Assembly (NCBI RefSeq): GCF_000685275.1
Contig: NZ_ARYK01000003.1
Location: 124,001 to 188,000 of the forward strand
DNA: 64,000 nt
Source: Hyphomonas johnsonii MHS-2
GTDB taxonomy: Bacteria; Pseudomonadota; Alphaproteobacteria; Caulobacterales; Hyphomonadaceae
Direction: 5' to 3'
A program made the translations under genes and the position numbers. This document shows, piece after piece, positions 11,211 through 21,799 of the stretch. The notes under the pieces are model-generated. The model worked only from the letters and a program-made list of their open reading frames with translations, was not told where the DNA came from and did not search any database. Position 1 is the stretch's first letter; each line of letters opens with the position of its first letter.

Positions 11211-12695
11211 ATGAGCGAGTCACAGGTTCTGGGCGTCGCCCCGGAAATTGCGCCGGCAGGCCAGAAGGTCGAGGGCGGCCCGTTCGGGCTCAAGGGCCTC
11301 TCCTGGGCTGTCTTCGAAGGCGGACGCAACCCCTATTACAATCTCATCGTCATCTACATTTTCGCGCCCTATTTCGCCGATGTCATGGTCGGCGGCGGCG
11401 AACTGGGCCTGACCCTGTCGGGCGTTACCATCACCATCGCGGGCATCATCACGGCGCTGACGGCGCCGTTCCTGGGCGTGATCGCCGACAAGGCCGGGCG
11501 CCGCAAGCCGCCGCTGGCCTTCTTCGTCGGGCTGATGATCATCTGTTCGGCGCTGCTCTGGTTTGCGCGCCCCGAAGGCCCGCTGACGATGTGGCCAACC
11601 ATGGCCGTGCTGGCGATCGCCTATTGCTGCTACGGCTATTCGGAAGTGCTGCACAATGCGATGCTGCCGACAGCCGGCCGGCCGAGCGCCTTGCCCTATA
11701 TTTCGGGACTTGGCCTTTCAATGGGGAACATCCTCAGCGTCGGCATCCTGATCTTCTTCCTGTTCGGCCTGCTCCTGCCCGGGTCCGGCCTGCCATTTGC
11801 GCTGCCTGAGCAGCTGATCCCGCTCGACCGCGCAACGCACGAGCCGCAGCGCTTTGCCGGGCCGTTCGTGGCGGTCTGGATGACCCTGCTGATGATCCCG
11901 TTCTTCGTGTTCATGCCCGACGCCGTGTCCAAGGGCCTGAGCTGGAAACAGGCGGCGGCCGACGTGTTCCGGGGCGAAAACCGGGACCAGGGGCCAAGCC
12001 AGACGCTGGGCCAGCGCATCGGTGTCTTCAAGGCCTATCTCGCCCAGCTGTTCGCCGACCATCCCCACACAATGCGGTTCCTGATCGCCCGGACGATCTA
12101 TGCCGATGCGATGGCGGCCCTGCTGACGCTTGGGGCGGTCTTTGCCAAGACATTCCTGGGCTGGAGCGATGTCGAGATCCTGTTCTACGGGATCACCGGC
12201 GTCCTGTTCGGGGCGGTTGGCGGATTTGTCGGCGGCGCCCTCGACCGCTGGCTCGGGCCGAAGCTGGCGCTTGTCTGGGAGATCAGCGCGCTGACCGCGC
12301 TCCTCCTGATCCAACTGTCGATCACGCCGGATTCGCTCCTGTTCGGCCTCATCCCGAGCGGGGAGCCGGTCTGGAACAGCCCGTTCTTCGACACCCTGTC
12401 GGACGTCACCTACTTCCTGTTCGTGATTCCCGTTGCCATCGCCGTGGTCGCGTCGATTTCGTCAAGCCGCTACATGCTGGTGCACATTGCGCCGCAGGAA
12501 CGGATTGGCGAATTCTTCGGACTCTACGCCATCGCCGGCACGGTGACCGTGTGGATGGGACCGGGCGTTGTCAGCCTCCTGACATGGCTGACCGGCAACC
12601 AGCGTATCGGCATGGGCGGGATCGGCTTCATGTTCCTGATCGGGCTGGCCATCCTGTGGAAGGTTCACGCGCCCAAGCGCGGGTTCGCCGAATAG
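11211..12695 (+). CDS. MFS permease, Atg22/UMF1-like
   Basis: 494-residue polytopic membrane protein with about a dozen hydrophobic helices. The N-terminal pattern (YNLIVIYIFAPYF, then GVIADKAGRRKP between helices 2 and 3) fits the major facilitator superfamily. The overall layout resembles the UMF1/Atg22-like group, whose bacterial substrates are mostly unknown. The ATG at 11211 is preceded by a GGGGAGA site. It is transcribed divergently from the phospholipase-like lipoprotein. No neighbouring catabolic gene suggests a substrate. Confidence 0.75.
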   Translation: MSESQVLGVAPEIAPAGQKVEGGPFGLKGLSWAVFEGGRNPYYNLIVIYIFAPYFADVMVGGGELGLTLSGVTITIAGIITALTAPFLGVIADKAGRRKPPLAFFVGLMIICSALLWFARPEGPLTMWPTMAVLAIAYCCYGYSEVLHNAMLPTAGRPSALPYISGLGLSMGNILSVGILIFFLFGLLLPGSGLPFALPEQLIPLDRATHEPQRFAGPFVAVWMTLLMIPFFVFMPDAVSKGLSWKQAAADVFRGENRDQGPSQTLGQRIGVFKAYLAQLFADHPHTMRFLIARTIYADAMAALLTLGAVFAKTFLGWSDVEILFYGITGVLFGAVGGFVGGALDRWLGPKLALVWEISALTALLLIQLSITPDSLLFGLIPSGEPVWNSPFFDTLSDVTYFLFVIPVAIAVVASISSSRYMLVHIAPQERIGEFFGLYAIAGTVTVWMGPGVVSLLTWLTGNQRIGMGGIGFMFLIGLAILWKVHAPKRGFAE

Positions 12696-12755
12696 GGGAG
12701 GGCGTGCGATCCAGCGGCACGCGGGGGCGCCGCCGGATGCAAGGGCTGTCTGGGA

Positions 12756-13367
12756 CTAGCTGGACGGACCGAACGACGTGCCGTCGTCATCCGCGTCATG
12801 GACGCGGTTGATCTCGTTCACCCGGCGTGGACGCAGGTAGAACTTGTCCTTCACCACCGTGTCGGTTCCAAGCACGAACGTGAACGGGCTGGTATAGGTG
12901 TATTCGACTTCCGACATGATGGCTGATCCGGGCGAAGGGATGATCCCGGCCGGCACAGTGACGGTGGCGCCCTTGGCATAGGCATTCATCTTGTAGCCGT
13001 CCGACCACGCCACCTTTGCGACGCCATCACCCTTGTCGACAATACTGGTGATCCGCAGGTGGGCATTCGTTGCGTCATAGGGCTGCATCATCACGCGGGC
13101 GGCCTGGAACATCTCGGCCATATCGTCATCCGTCGCGACTGCAAGGCGCGCTGTCAGGTCGCCGAGGCTGGCGCTGGTTGACGTGACGCGGCGATCGATG
13201 CGCATCAGGAAACTGATCTCGATACAGCCGAAATAGACGAGGACAAGGACCGGCGCGATGAAGGCAAACTCGATCGCCGAGATACCTTGTTCGTTATAGC
13301 ACAGGCCCTTGATGCCGCGCCATTTGGTGCGTTTCGTGAAACGTGAGAAGAAGCGCTTGCTGGACAT
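12756..13367 (-). CDS. TadE-like minor pseudopilin
   Basis: 203-residue TadE/TadG-family protein. The N-terminal basic stretch is followed by a prepilin-type motif, EQG|ISAIEF, with Glu at +5 and then a hydrophobic helix, matching the site cut by the CpaA-type peptidase. The remainder is a periplasmic domain. I start it at ATG 13367, four bases after the stop of the upstream TadE-like gene, behind GGAGA. The two genes form a minus-strand pair facing away from flp and probably serve Tad pilus initiation. Confidence 0.82.
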   Translation of the reverse strand: MSSKRFFSRFTKRTKWRGIKGLCYNEQGISAIEFAFIAPVLVLVYFGCIEISFLMRIDRRVTSTSASLGDLTARLAVATDDDMAEMFQAARVMMQPYDATNAHLRITSIVDKGDGVAKVAWSDGYKMNAYAKGATVTVPAGIIPSPGSAIMSEVEYTYTSPFTFVLGTDTVVKDKFYLRPRRVNEINRVHDADDDGTSFGPSS

Positions 13368-13371
13368 CGTA

Positions 13372-13932
13372 TCAGTCTCCGAACGGTTCATTGCGGAATA
13401 CGGCATTGGCCTGGAGCAGGCGCCGCGAGCCGGCGAGATTGGCGAGCGGCGCGGAGATGATCGGCGTCAGCAGGTGCCATTCGTAGAAGACGCGAACGGC
13501 GACGATGTCGTTCGGCCCGCCAGGCTTGTAGTCGAAACCGGTATCGTCAAAGTTGCCGCTGCCATCAATCGGCAGGTCGATCGCGGTTTCGCTGAAGCCG
13601 TTGAGCGCTTTCACGTCAATGTAGAGCTTGGCGTCGCAGTCGATCATGTCGAGCAGCTTGTCGCAGACCGTCTGGCGGAAATTCTGTTCGTTGAAGCCGC
13701 TTTCCTGCGCCTGGCCGGTGCGGATCTGGCGGGAGGCTTCGGAGACGGCGTGCTCCAGCACGGTCGACACGATGAAAATGATGCACACTTCCAGGAGCCC
13801 GAAAATCAGGAAGAAGAAGGGCACGGCAACCATGGCAAATTCGACCGCAGCCAGACCGCGATGGTCGCTGGCATAGGATCGCCACTTTGCTTTCAGGCGC
13901 GGCGAAAGAAGGCCGAAACACGGAATGTTCAT
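13372..13932 (-). CDS. TadE-like minor pseudopilin
   Basis: 186-residue paralogue of the next gene downstream, with prepilin-type motif HRG|LAAVEF followed by a strongly hydrophobic helix. Such proteins are processed by the prepilin peptidase and assist Flp pilus assembly. The 107-base gap ahead of it carries a short hairpin (AATACG...CGTATT, near 14022-14037) just after the stop of the secretin-N-domain gene. The gene could therefore be transcribed by read-through or from its own promoter; no convincing promoter was seen. Confidence 0.84.
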   Translation of the reverse strand: MNIPCFGLLSPRLKAKWRSYASDHRGLAAVEFAMVAVPFFFLIFGLLEVCIIFIVSTVLEHAVSEASRQIRTGQAQESGFNEQNFRQTVCDKLLDMIDCDAKLYIDVKALNGFSETAIDLPIDGSGNFDDTGFDYKPGGPNDIVAVRVFYEWHLLTPIISAPLANLAGSRRLLQANAVFRNEPFGD

Positions 13933-14039
13933 TTTAAGCCCCGAGCAGACACGTCAGTCAAGCAACCGGTATAGCAGGCTTGGGTTTGCGGTAAGTTGAA
14001 GCCTTTGTTCAAATTTCAACGAAATACGCCGCCGTATTC

Positions 14040-14483
14040 CTAGTTGCCTTCGTTCAGTGTCTGCAGGCTGCGTTGCTGCGACATCAGGCTTTCGAAATAG
14101 GCCGTCTGGTCGCCGGTGCTGATGATCGAACGGCACTCGGGCGCGCAATCATAGGTGAAGCTCTGGCCGGACCGGTTGACGGTCAGGAGATTTGAAGAGT
14201 TCACAGTGACAACAACCTCGGTCGAATAGATCTGGTCGCCCGCCTTGTTGAAGATCAGCAGGTTGGTCGTGCCAAAGGATTTTCCTGTGATGAAGATCAG
14301 GTGCTCGTCGTGGACAGCGACGTCGGCGACGTTCTTGTTGCCGAGAACAATGCTCGCGGCGTCTCCCTTGATATGTACAGGGACCGTCTTGTTCGCTTCG
14401 ACAGACAGTTGGCCGGCCATCGCCGGGGCGACCAGCAGGGACCCCGTCAGCGCCATGGCGCACGCTTTTGCGAGTATTCTCAT
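14040..14483 (-). CDS. Stand-alone pilus secretin N-domain protein
   Basis: 147-residue secreted protein with a cleavable signal peptide (to about residue 24, ...APAMA). The body resembles the N-terminal domain found ahead of type II/III secretins: it repeats the pattern seen in CpaC here, a string about the protein marking 'nvaDvavhde' and a following 'GTTNLLIF' strand. It ends with two cysteines and a short tail instead of a secretin channel. The start is at ATG 14483 behind GGAGAC; a GTG five codons upstream is possible. It is divergent from flp and probably assists the Tad outer-membrane channel. Confidence 0.8.
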   Translation of the reverse strand: MRILAKACAMALTGSLLVAPAMAGQLSVEANKTVPVHIKGDAASIVLGNKNVADVAVHDEHLIFITGKSFGTTNLLIFNKAGDQIYSTEVVVTVNSSNLLTVNRSGQSFTYDCAPECRSIISTGDQTAYFESLMSQQRSLQTLNEGN

Positions 14484-14760
14484 TCGACCAGTCTCCACGT
14501 TCGGTTTCGGAATATCTTCTCGCTGAAGAAAGTTGCCCGTTTCCTAACCGGCCAGCCTGGAGCCCGATTTTGACTTTACATATAGGGGGCCAGCCAGACG
14601 CGGTGATCGGGCGCTGCCAAGAGTAAACGAATCACTGACCGGCCTTCATGGATTTTCTGTATTCTTTCATCTGATATTGAGAATAACCCTGTAGTTTCAG
14701 TCGTGTTCCGGGAAGAAAAACAACTCCGGGGCTTATTCAAATGCATGATGGGAGTTTCCA

Positions 14761-14916
14761 ATGTTTGCACGTTTTCTTAAAGACGAATCCGGCGCCACGG
14801 CTATCGAATACGGCCTGATCGCTGCTCTGATCGCAGTCGCTATCATCGGTGGCGTTTCCGCCCTTGGTGACAATGCCAACGCGACGTTCAGCAGCGTTGC
14901 TGCCGAAATGGAATAA
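14761..14916 (+). CDS. flp: Flp-type major pilin
   Basis: 51-residue Flp/PilA pilin. A short basic leader is followed by the cleavage motif ESG|ATAIEYG with Glu at +5 and the Flp-typical Glu-Tyr pair, then one hydrophobic helix and a short polar tail. The ATG at 14761 follows a GGGAG site eight bases upstream. It is followed by a strong intrinsic terminator, so the pilin is probably made as an abundant monocistronic transcript with limited read-through into cpaA. Confidence 0.96.
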   Translation: MFARFLKDESGATAIEYGLIAALIAVAIIGGVSALGDNANATFSSVAAEME

Positions 14917-14946
14917 GATCTGTACGAACCTTCGGGTTCTTGCAGG

Positions 14947-14976
14947 AAGGCCGCCAGCTCGCTGGCGGCCTTTTTC
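14947..14976 (+). terminator. Intrinsic terminator after flp
   Basis: A long perfect GC-rich inverted repeat (AAGGCCGCCAGC / GCTGGCGGCCTT) is followed directly by a run of T. It lies 30 bases after the pilin stop and 115 bases before cpaA, so it should separate abundant pilin mRNA from the assembly operon. Confidence 0.92.
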
Positions 14977-15092
14977 TTTGCCTGGACCAGGCCCGTCGCC
15001 CATGCGCCGGACCGAACCCGGGAAATGTACAAACTTCGTTCAGTCTTTTCAGGCAGGATCACTGTCAGACTTTACCTGAGAGGACGAGACTG

Positions 15093-15590
15093 ATGGTTCT
15101 GAATGCTTTCGCCAGCGTATTCCTGGTGCTGTGCCTTTTTGCGGCCGTGCATGACATCAACCGGCTGACCATTCCCAACTGGCTGAACCTGACCATTGCC
15201 GTCCTGTTCGTGCCGGCGGCGTTCGCGGCGGGACTGCCGATCGAGATTGTCGGCGGCCACCTGGTTGTCGCCGCCCTTGCCTTCCTTGTGGCCTTCGGCC
15301 TGTTCGCGTTCAACATTTTCGGGGGAGGGGATGCCAAGATGATCCCGGCCGTCATGTTGTGGATGGGACCGAACGCGGGGTTCGAATTCGTCATGTACAT
15401 GGCGCTGGTCGGCGGCCTGTGTGCCGGCGTGGTGCTGATGGTTCGCCGTGCGATGCCGGCCGCTGTCCTGCCGCAAGTGATCCGCGCGCCCTTCGAGGAC
15501 AATGCCGGCGTTCCCTATGGAGTCGCGATTGCGGCAGGTGCTTTCCTGGCCGGTTCGGGGTCTCCATTCCTTGCCAATTTATTAAGCTAA
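15093..15590 (+). CDS. cpaA: Prepilin peptidase CpaA/TadV
   Basis: 165-residue polytopic membrane aspartyl protease that processes Flp and the TadE-like pseudopilins. The two catalytic aspartates of the family are seen in HDINR near the N terminus and in GGGDAK (a GxGD-type motif). Start at ATG 15093 behind GAGAGGACGAG; the frame stays open further upstream but runs through the flp terminator. It is followed by a 116-base gap holding a CtrA-like box before cpaB. Confidence 0.92.
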   Translation: MVLNAFASVFLVLCLFAAVHDINRLTIPNWLNLTIAVLFVPAAFAAGLPIEIVGGHLVVAALAFLVAFGLFAFNIFGGGDAKMIPAVMLWMGPNAGFEFVMYMALVGGLCAGVVLMVRRAMPAAVLPQVIRAPFEDNAGVPYGVAIAAGAFLAGSGSPFLANLLS

Positions 15591-15604
15591 ATCAGCGTTT
15601 TTAG

Positions 15605-15619
15605 TTAATCATGCATTAG
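15605..15619 (+). promoter_or_regulatory. CtrA-like box upstream of cpaB operon
   Basis: TTAA, seven bases, then TTAG, one base from the TTAA-N7-TTAA consensus of the alphaproteobacterial cell-cycle regulator CtrA. It sits between the cpaA stop and the cpaB start, about 90 bases ahead of the cpaB ATG. CtrA control of pilus genes is established in Caulobacter; control here is inferred from the motif and its position. Confidence 0.55.
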
Positions 15620-15706
15620 GCCCCGTGTGTGAATATCCGACTCGGATGGGGCATTTCATGTGCATTTTCACCCATCACGTATAGTCTTCACAGGGAGAGG
15701 CGCCTC

Positions 15707-16561
15707 ATGTCGCCCATGCGTCTGATCATTCTTCTCGGGGCTGCGCTCGCGGCCATGGCTGCCGCCATCCTTGTCCGCAACATGGCGGCACCGACGACCG
15801 TCACGCAGACCGTCACGGACACGCAGACCGTCATCAAGGACAAGGAAGTGTCGCAGGTAAAGGTCCTCGTGTCCCGCCGCGACCTGGCGATCGGCGACCG
15901 GATCGCAACTGGCGACCTTGAATGGGCGCCCTGGCCGGAAGCGCACGTCGTTGAAGGCTATTCGACCGAGACGGAAAATGCCGATGCGATCGAGAAGCTT
16001 GCCGGCAGTGTCGTCCGTATACCCATCTACAATCAGGAACCGATCCTGAAGCAGAAACTGGTCCTGGCAAATGATACCAGCCTGATGGCAGCCCTCCTGG
16101 CGCCGGGCATGCGTGCCATTTCCGTCGAGATATCCACCGAATCCGCGTCGGGCGGGTTCATCCTGCCGAATGACAAGGTCGACGTGATCCTGACCCACGA
16201 GATCGAAGTCCAGACAGAGCAGGCGATCACGGAACGTGCCGTGACAACGACAATCATCAAGAACGTGCGTGTCCTGGCGATCGACCAGGTCTTCCGCCCT
16301 GACGAGAATGGCGGGTCGTCACAGATCGGCAATACCGCGACCCTCGAAGTGTCCGCCAAGGAAGCCGAGCTCGTCGCGCTCTCGCAGCGGATGGGCACAC
16401 TGTCCCTGTCATTGCGTCCCTGGTCTGATTCGAGCGAGTCGATGGCGCGTGATTCGCGGACCGACATGCTGGAAGTCGGCAATCCTTACGGGTCCGGCCA
16501 TGGCGGCATCACAATATATAAAAACGGACAGGCGGCCTCCGCCGGCCTTGGGGGAAACTGA
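15707..16561 (+). CDS. cpaB: Flp pilus assembly protein CpaB/RcpC
   Basis: 284-residue periplasmic protein with one N-terminal membrane segment followed by an SAF-type domain (VLVSRRDLAIGDRI, then the APGMRAISVEIS strand), the usual composition of CpaB. It is thought to support the secretin channel. ATG at 15707 behind GGGAGAGG; the frame is open further upstream without a ribosome-binding site. It is first in the run cpaB-cpaC-cpaD-cpaE-cpaF-tadB-tadC, where intergenic gaps are 2 to 30 bases. Confidence 0.93.
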   Translation: MSPMRLIILLGAALAAMAAAILVRNMAAPTTVTQTVTDTQTVIKDKEVSQVKVLVSRRDLAIGDRIATGDLEWAPWPEAHVVEGYSTETENADAIEKLAGSVVRIPIYNQEPILKQKLVLANDTSLMAALLAPGMRAISVEISTESASGGFILPNDKVDVILTHEIEVQTEQAITERAVTTTIIKNVRVLAIDQVFRPDENGGSSQIGNTATLEVSAKEAELVALSQRMGTLSLSLRPWSDSSESMARDSRTDMLEVGNPYGSGHGGITIYKNGQAASAGLGGN

Positions 16562-16563
16562 GT

Positions 16564-18129
16564 ATGAGCATGTCATACGGGATGAAGGGCGCACTGGCGC
16601 TTGCGCTTGTGACTGCGGTGCCATGCATCGCCAGCGCCGCACCGAATGGAATGAATACGAAGATTACTGCGCCGGGCCAGTCGGCGGTGAGCGAGCATGT
16701 GACGCTCGGGCTCAGCAAGTCGATGGTCATCGAGCTTGATTCCCCGGCGGCCGACGTCGTTATTACAGACCCGAAAATCGCTGACGCGGTGGTCCAGACC
16801 TCCGAGCGGATCATCTTCCGCGGCGTGTCCATCGGCCAGACGAATGCCTTCGTGTTCGACCGCAACGGCAACCAGCTGCTCAACCTCGAGATCAGCGTCG
16901 AAGTCGACATGACCGGCCTGCACCAGCTGATCGAACGGCACGTGCCGGGCGCACGCATCAATGTCGAAGGCGTCAATGGCAACGTCCTGATCACGGGTGT
17001 TGTTGACGACCTCTCCCAGTCCGACCAGGTCTCGCGGCTGGTATCGGCCTACCTGAGCGCCGACGACGACACGCAGGTCGTCAACATGGTGCAGATTGCC
17101 GCCAAGGACCAGGTCATGCTGGAAGTGCGCATCGTCGAGATGCAGCGCACGGCGATCAAGCAACTCGGGATCAATCTCAGCGGTACACCGGGCTTCGGCG
17201 ACTTCGCCAAGTTGGTGGAACAGCAGCTCTTTACGCCGAATGCGGACGGTGTTCTCGTCGATGCCGATATAAAAGCCCTTCTTCCAGGTCAGCCGCAGAC
17301 ATTTGCCGGCGCGATCGGAACGTCCAACAGCTTTGGCATCCAGGGGCGTTCGCTCGGCGGCTTCAACGGCGGCCTGACCTATTCGAACTATGTCGGCAAG
17401 GACCTGCAGACGTCCTTCGGTGCGACCATTGATGCGCTCGAGCGCATCGGGATCATCAAGACGCTGGCGGAACCAAACATCGTCGCGATGTCGGGGGAGA
17501 GCGCGAAATTCCTTGCCGGGGGCGAATTCCCGGTGCCGGTCGGCCAGGACAATAATGGCCGCGTGACAATCGAATTCAAACCCTACGGCGTTGGGCTCGG
17601 GTTTACGCCCGTGGTCCTGTCGGAAGGCCGCATCTCGCTGAAAGTATCCACCGAAGTGTCGGAACTGACCAACCAGGGCGCGTTCCAGGGCGCGACCCAG
17701 TCCGCTGTCGATTCGAACGGCAACGTGGTCCAGGTGCAGGGCATCACGATCCCGGCCCTGACGGTTCGCCGCGCCGAATCGGTGATTGAACTGCCATCGG
17801 GCGGGTCGATGATGATGGCCGGGCTGATCCAGTCCAAGTCACGCCAGACACTGGACCAGATCCCGGGCCTCAAGAAACTGCCGGTACTCGGCGCGCTGTT
17901 CCAGTCGCGCGACTTCCTGCAGGACGAATCGGAACTTGTCGTGATCGTGACGCCTTACCTGGTCGATCCGACCCAGAAGAACCAGTTGCGCACTCCGGCA
18001 GATGGCTATGCCAACGCCTCGGATGCCAAGACGATCTTCTTTGGCAAGCTGAATGAACAATACGGCAAGGACGGCGCGCCCGTCGATGCCCAGGATTACC
18101 GCGCCCCAGTGGGCTTTATCGAAGAGTAG
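16564..18129 (+). CDS. cpaC: Flp pilus secretin CpaC/RcpA
   Basis: 521-residue outer-membrane secretin of the Tad system. A signal peptide (cleavage near residue 24) is followed by an N-terminal domain, a BON-like segment (INVEGVNGNVLITG), and the secretin domain ending in the conserved VPVLGALF-type stretch and the ELVVIVTPYLV strand. It begins two bases after the cpaB stop. The N-domain resembles the stand-alone minus-strand gene at 14040-14483, suggesting paralogy. Confidence 0.95.
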   Translation: MSMSYGMKGALALALVTAVPCIASAAPNGMNTKITAPGQSAVSEHVTLGLSKSMVIELDSPAADVVITDPKIADAVVQTSERIIFRGVSIGQTNAFVFDRNGNQLLNLEISVEVDMTGLHQLIERHVPGARINVEGVNGNVLITGVVDDLSQSDQVSRLVSAYLSADDDTQVVNMVQIAAKDQVMLEVRIVEMQRTAIKQLGINLSGTPGFGDFAKLVEQQLFTPNADGVLVDADIKALLPGQPQTFAGAIGTSNSFGIQGRSLGGFNGGLTYSNYVGKDLQTSFGATIDALERIGIIKTLAEPNIVAMSGESAKFLAGGEFPVPVGQDNNGRVTIEFKPYGVGLGFTPVVLSEGRISLKVSTEVSELTNQGAFQGATQSAVDSNGNVVQVQGITIPALTVRRAESVIELPSGGSMMMAGLIQSKSRQTLDQIPGLKKLPVLGALFQSRDFLQDESELVVIVTPYLVDPTQKNQLRTPADGYANASDAKTIFFGKLNEQYGKDGAPVDAQDYRAPVGFIEE

Positions 18130-18141
18130 GGGACCCCTCGG

Positions 18142-18858
18142 ATGAACCGCATGATGAAACCGACTTCCATGCTCCTGGCAGCAGCAGGCCTGGGTATTGC
18201 CAGCCTGACCGGTTGTGCCAGCACCGCGTCGACGAAGCTGCCGCCGGTTTACCTGCAAGGCACCGTGCTCGACAATCACCAGATTGGTGTGTCGAAGCGG
18301 ACGGAATTCCTCGAGATTGCCATCAGCCCGGTGGCGAGCGAGATCACGCTCAAGGACCGTCAGCAGATCGCCGATTTTGTCACGCTCTATCGCAAACGCG
18401 GTCACGGGCCGTTGATCATGTCGCTGCCGGAATCCAGCGCCAACCCGCAACTGGCGGTTTCGGCAGTCGCGACCGCGCGGGAAATCGCCTGGCAGAACGG
18501 CGTGGAATATGACGAGATTGCCGGTAGCAGCCATGGTGAAGGATCGACCGTATCCGAACCGCTGCTGATGGCATTCCAAGTCTATGACGCTGTCGCGCCG
18601 GACTGCAAGCCGCTGTCGGAATACGATTATTCCGACGTCAGCTCGAACAATGAATCGCCGGAACTCGGCTGCGCGGTACGCACCAACCTGGCAGCGATGA
18701 TCGCCGATCCGGCCGACCTGTTGGGACAGCGCAAGCTGGACGCCGCCGACGGCCCACGCCGTGCCGTCATTCTTGAGAAATTCCGGAACGGTGAAGCAAC
18801 CGCATCGACGCGCGGCCGTGACGAGTCGGGTGCAGTATCACAGGCAGTCGGCAACTAG
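18142..18858 (+). CDS. cpaD: CpaD pilus lipoprotein
   Basis: 238-residue lipoprotein with lipobox LTGC (Cys about 25), matching CpaD of Tad loci, an outer-membrane protein that works with the secretin. The following region contains a conserved QQIADFVTLYRKRGHG segment. It lies 12 bases after cpaC and 30 before cpaE, within one operon. Confidence 0.9.
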   Translation: MNRMMKPTSMLLAAAGLGIASLTGCASTASTKLPPVYLQGTVLDNHQIGVSKRTEFLEIAISPVASEITLKDRQQIADFVTLYRKRGHGPLIMSLPESSANPQLAVSAVATAREIAWQNGVEYDEIAGSSHGEGSTVSEPLLMAFQVYDAVAPDCKPLSEYDYSDVSSNNESPELGCAVRTNLAAMIADPADLLGQRKLDAADGPRRAVILEKFRNGEATASTRGRDESGAVSQAVGN

Positions 18859-18888
18859 CCTGCCTGCGGAACAAAGGACGAGAGTATT

Positions 18889-20280
18889 ATGTCGAACGAG
18901 AAAGCGCTTTTCGAGGACGATTTCAACGCAGATTTCGAGGACGTGTTCGCCGAGGATCCAGCCATGGATGTGGTTGAAGAGCCTGCGAATGACGACCTTG
19001 GCGGGCCTGTCGCCGGCCTGATGGATGATCTTGCCCAGAAGACGGTCCAGACCGAGCAGCCGATCTTTTCGATGCAGGACGACCAGGGTGGTGACGCGCC
19101 GCTGCCAGCCATCTCGATCAAGATGTTCTACGAACGCGAAGAAACCCACCAGCTGATGGATATCTGTGCGCGTGACCGCCGGATGGGCCGCGCGACCGTG
19201 GAGTCCATTCCCGGCGGTATCCCCGCCGCGATCACCTTCATGCAGAACAATCCGACGCCCAACCTGCTGATCATTGAATCCACGGCGTCTGCCGACCAGA
19301 TCCTGCGCGAGATCGACGCGCTTGCCGAGCATTGCGACGAGAGTGTCCAGGTCATGGTTGCCGGCGCGGTCAACGACATCAAGCTGTATCGCCAGCTGGT
19401 CGCGCGCGGCGTCAGCGAGTACCTCGTGCCGCCCTACCAGCCACTTCAGGTCATCCGTTCGATCTCGAACCTCTTCGTTGACCCCGACCGGCCGTTTGTC
19501 GGCAAGCAGATCGCCGTGATCGGCGCAAAGGGCGGGGTAGGGTCGTCGACGATCGCCCACAACCTGTCCTGGGCGCTGGCGGAGAATGCCCGGGTCAACA
19601 CGACGCTCGTGGACCTCGACCTGTCCTTCGGCACGACCGCGCTCGACTTCAACCAGGACACGCCGCAGACGATTGCCGACGCGCTGCTCGCACCGGAACG
19701 TGCGGATGATGCCGTGATCGAGCGCCTGCTTGCCAAGGCGACCGACCGCTTGTCGCTGTTCACGGCGCCTGCCTCGATCAACCAGATCATGGATATCCCG
19801 GACGAAGCCTTCACCACGGTTATCGAGGCGGTGCGCCGCAACGTGCCCTACATGGTGCTGGACCTGCCGCACAGCTGGAGCCGCTGGGTGCAGCGCACGC
19901 TGGTGGCCTCCGACGAAGTGATCATCGTCTGCCAGCCTGATCTCGCCTCGCTGCGCAACGGCAAGAACTTCATCGACCAGCTGAAGGGCCAGCGCCCGAA
20001 CGACAATGCCCCGCGCCTCGTGCTGAACATGAGCGGTGTGCCGAAGCGGCCAGAAATTCCGGTCAAGGACTTCGCGGCTGCCATCGGCGTGGAGCCGGAA
20101 ATCATCCTGCCATTCGAGCCGGAACTGTTCGGCACCGCCGCCAATAACGGACAGATGATCTCCGAAACGGACGCGACGTCGCGCTCGTCACTCGCCATCG
20201 ACCACCTCGCATCGGTCCTGACCGGCCGGTCTGTTGCGCAACCTTCCAAGTCTTTCTTCAAGAAGCTGCTCAGCAAGTAA
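18889..20280 (+). CDS. cpaE: CpaE/TadZ, pilus-localising ATPase-like protein
   Basis: 463 residues: an acidic N terminus, an atypical receiver-like domain (about 80-195) and a ParA/MinD-like ATPase domain with a deviant Walker A, AKGGVGSS, around 213-220. TadZ/CpaE proteins place the pilus machine at the pole. ATG at 18889 follows a GAGAG site. Confidence 0.94.
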   Translation: MSNEKALFEDDFNADFEDVFAEDPAMDVVEEPANDDLGGPVAGLMDDLAQKTVQTEQPIFSMQDDQGGDAPLPAISIKMFYEREETHQLMDICARDRRMGRATVESIPGGIPAAITFMQNNPTPNLLIIESTASADQILREIDALAEHCDESVQVMVAGAVNDIKLYRQLVARGVSEYLVPPYQPLQVIRSISNLFVDPDRPFVGKQIAVIGAKGGVGSSTIAHNLSWALAENARVNTTLVDLDLSFGTTALDFNQDTPQTIADALLAPERADDAVIERLLAKATDRLSLFTAPASINQIMDIPDEAFTTVIEAVRRNVPYMVLDLPHSWSRWVQRTLVASDEVIIVCQPDLASLRNGKNFIDQLKGQRPNDNAPRLVLNMSGVPKRPEIPVKDFAAAIGVEPEIILPFEPELFGTAANNGQMISETDATSRSSLAIDHLASVLTGRSVAQPSKSFFKKLLSK

Positions 20281-20302
20281 ATTCAACGGAAAGAGCCCAT
20301 AA

Positions 20303-21796
<1,494 letters not shown>

Positions 21797-21799
21797 TCA

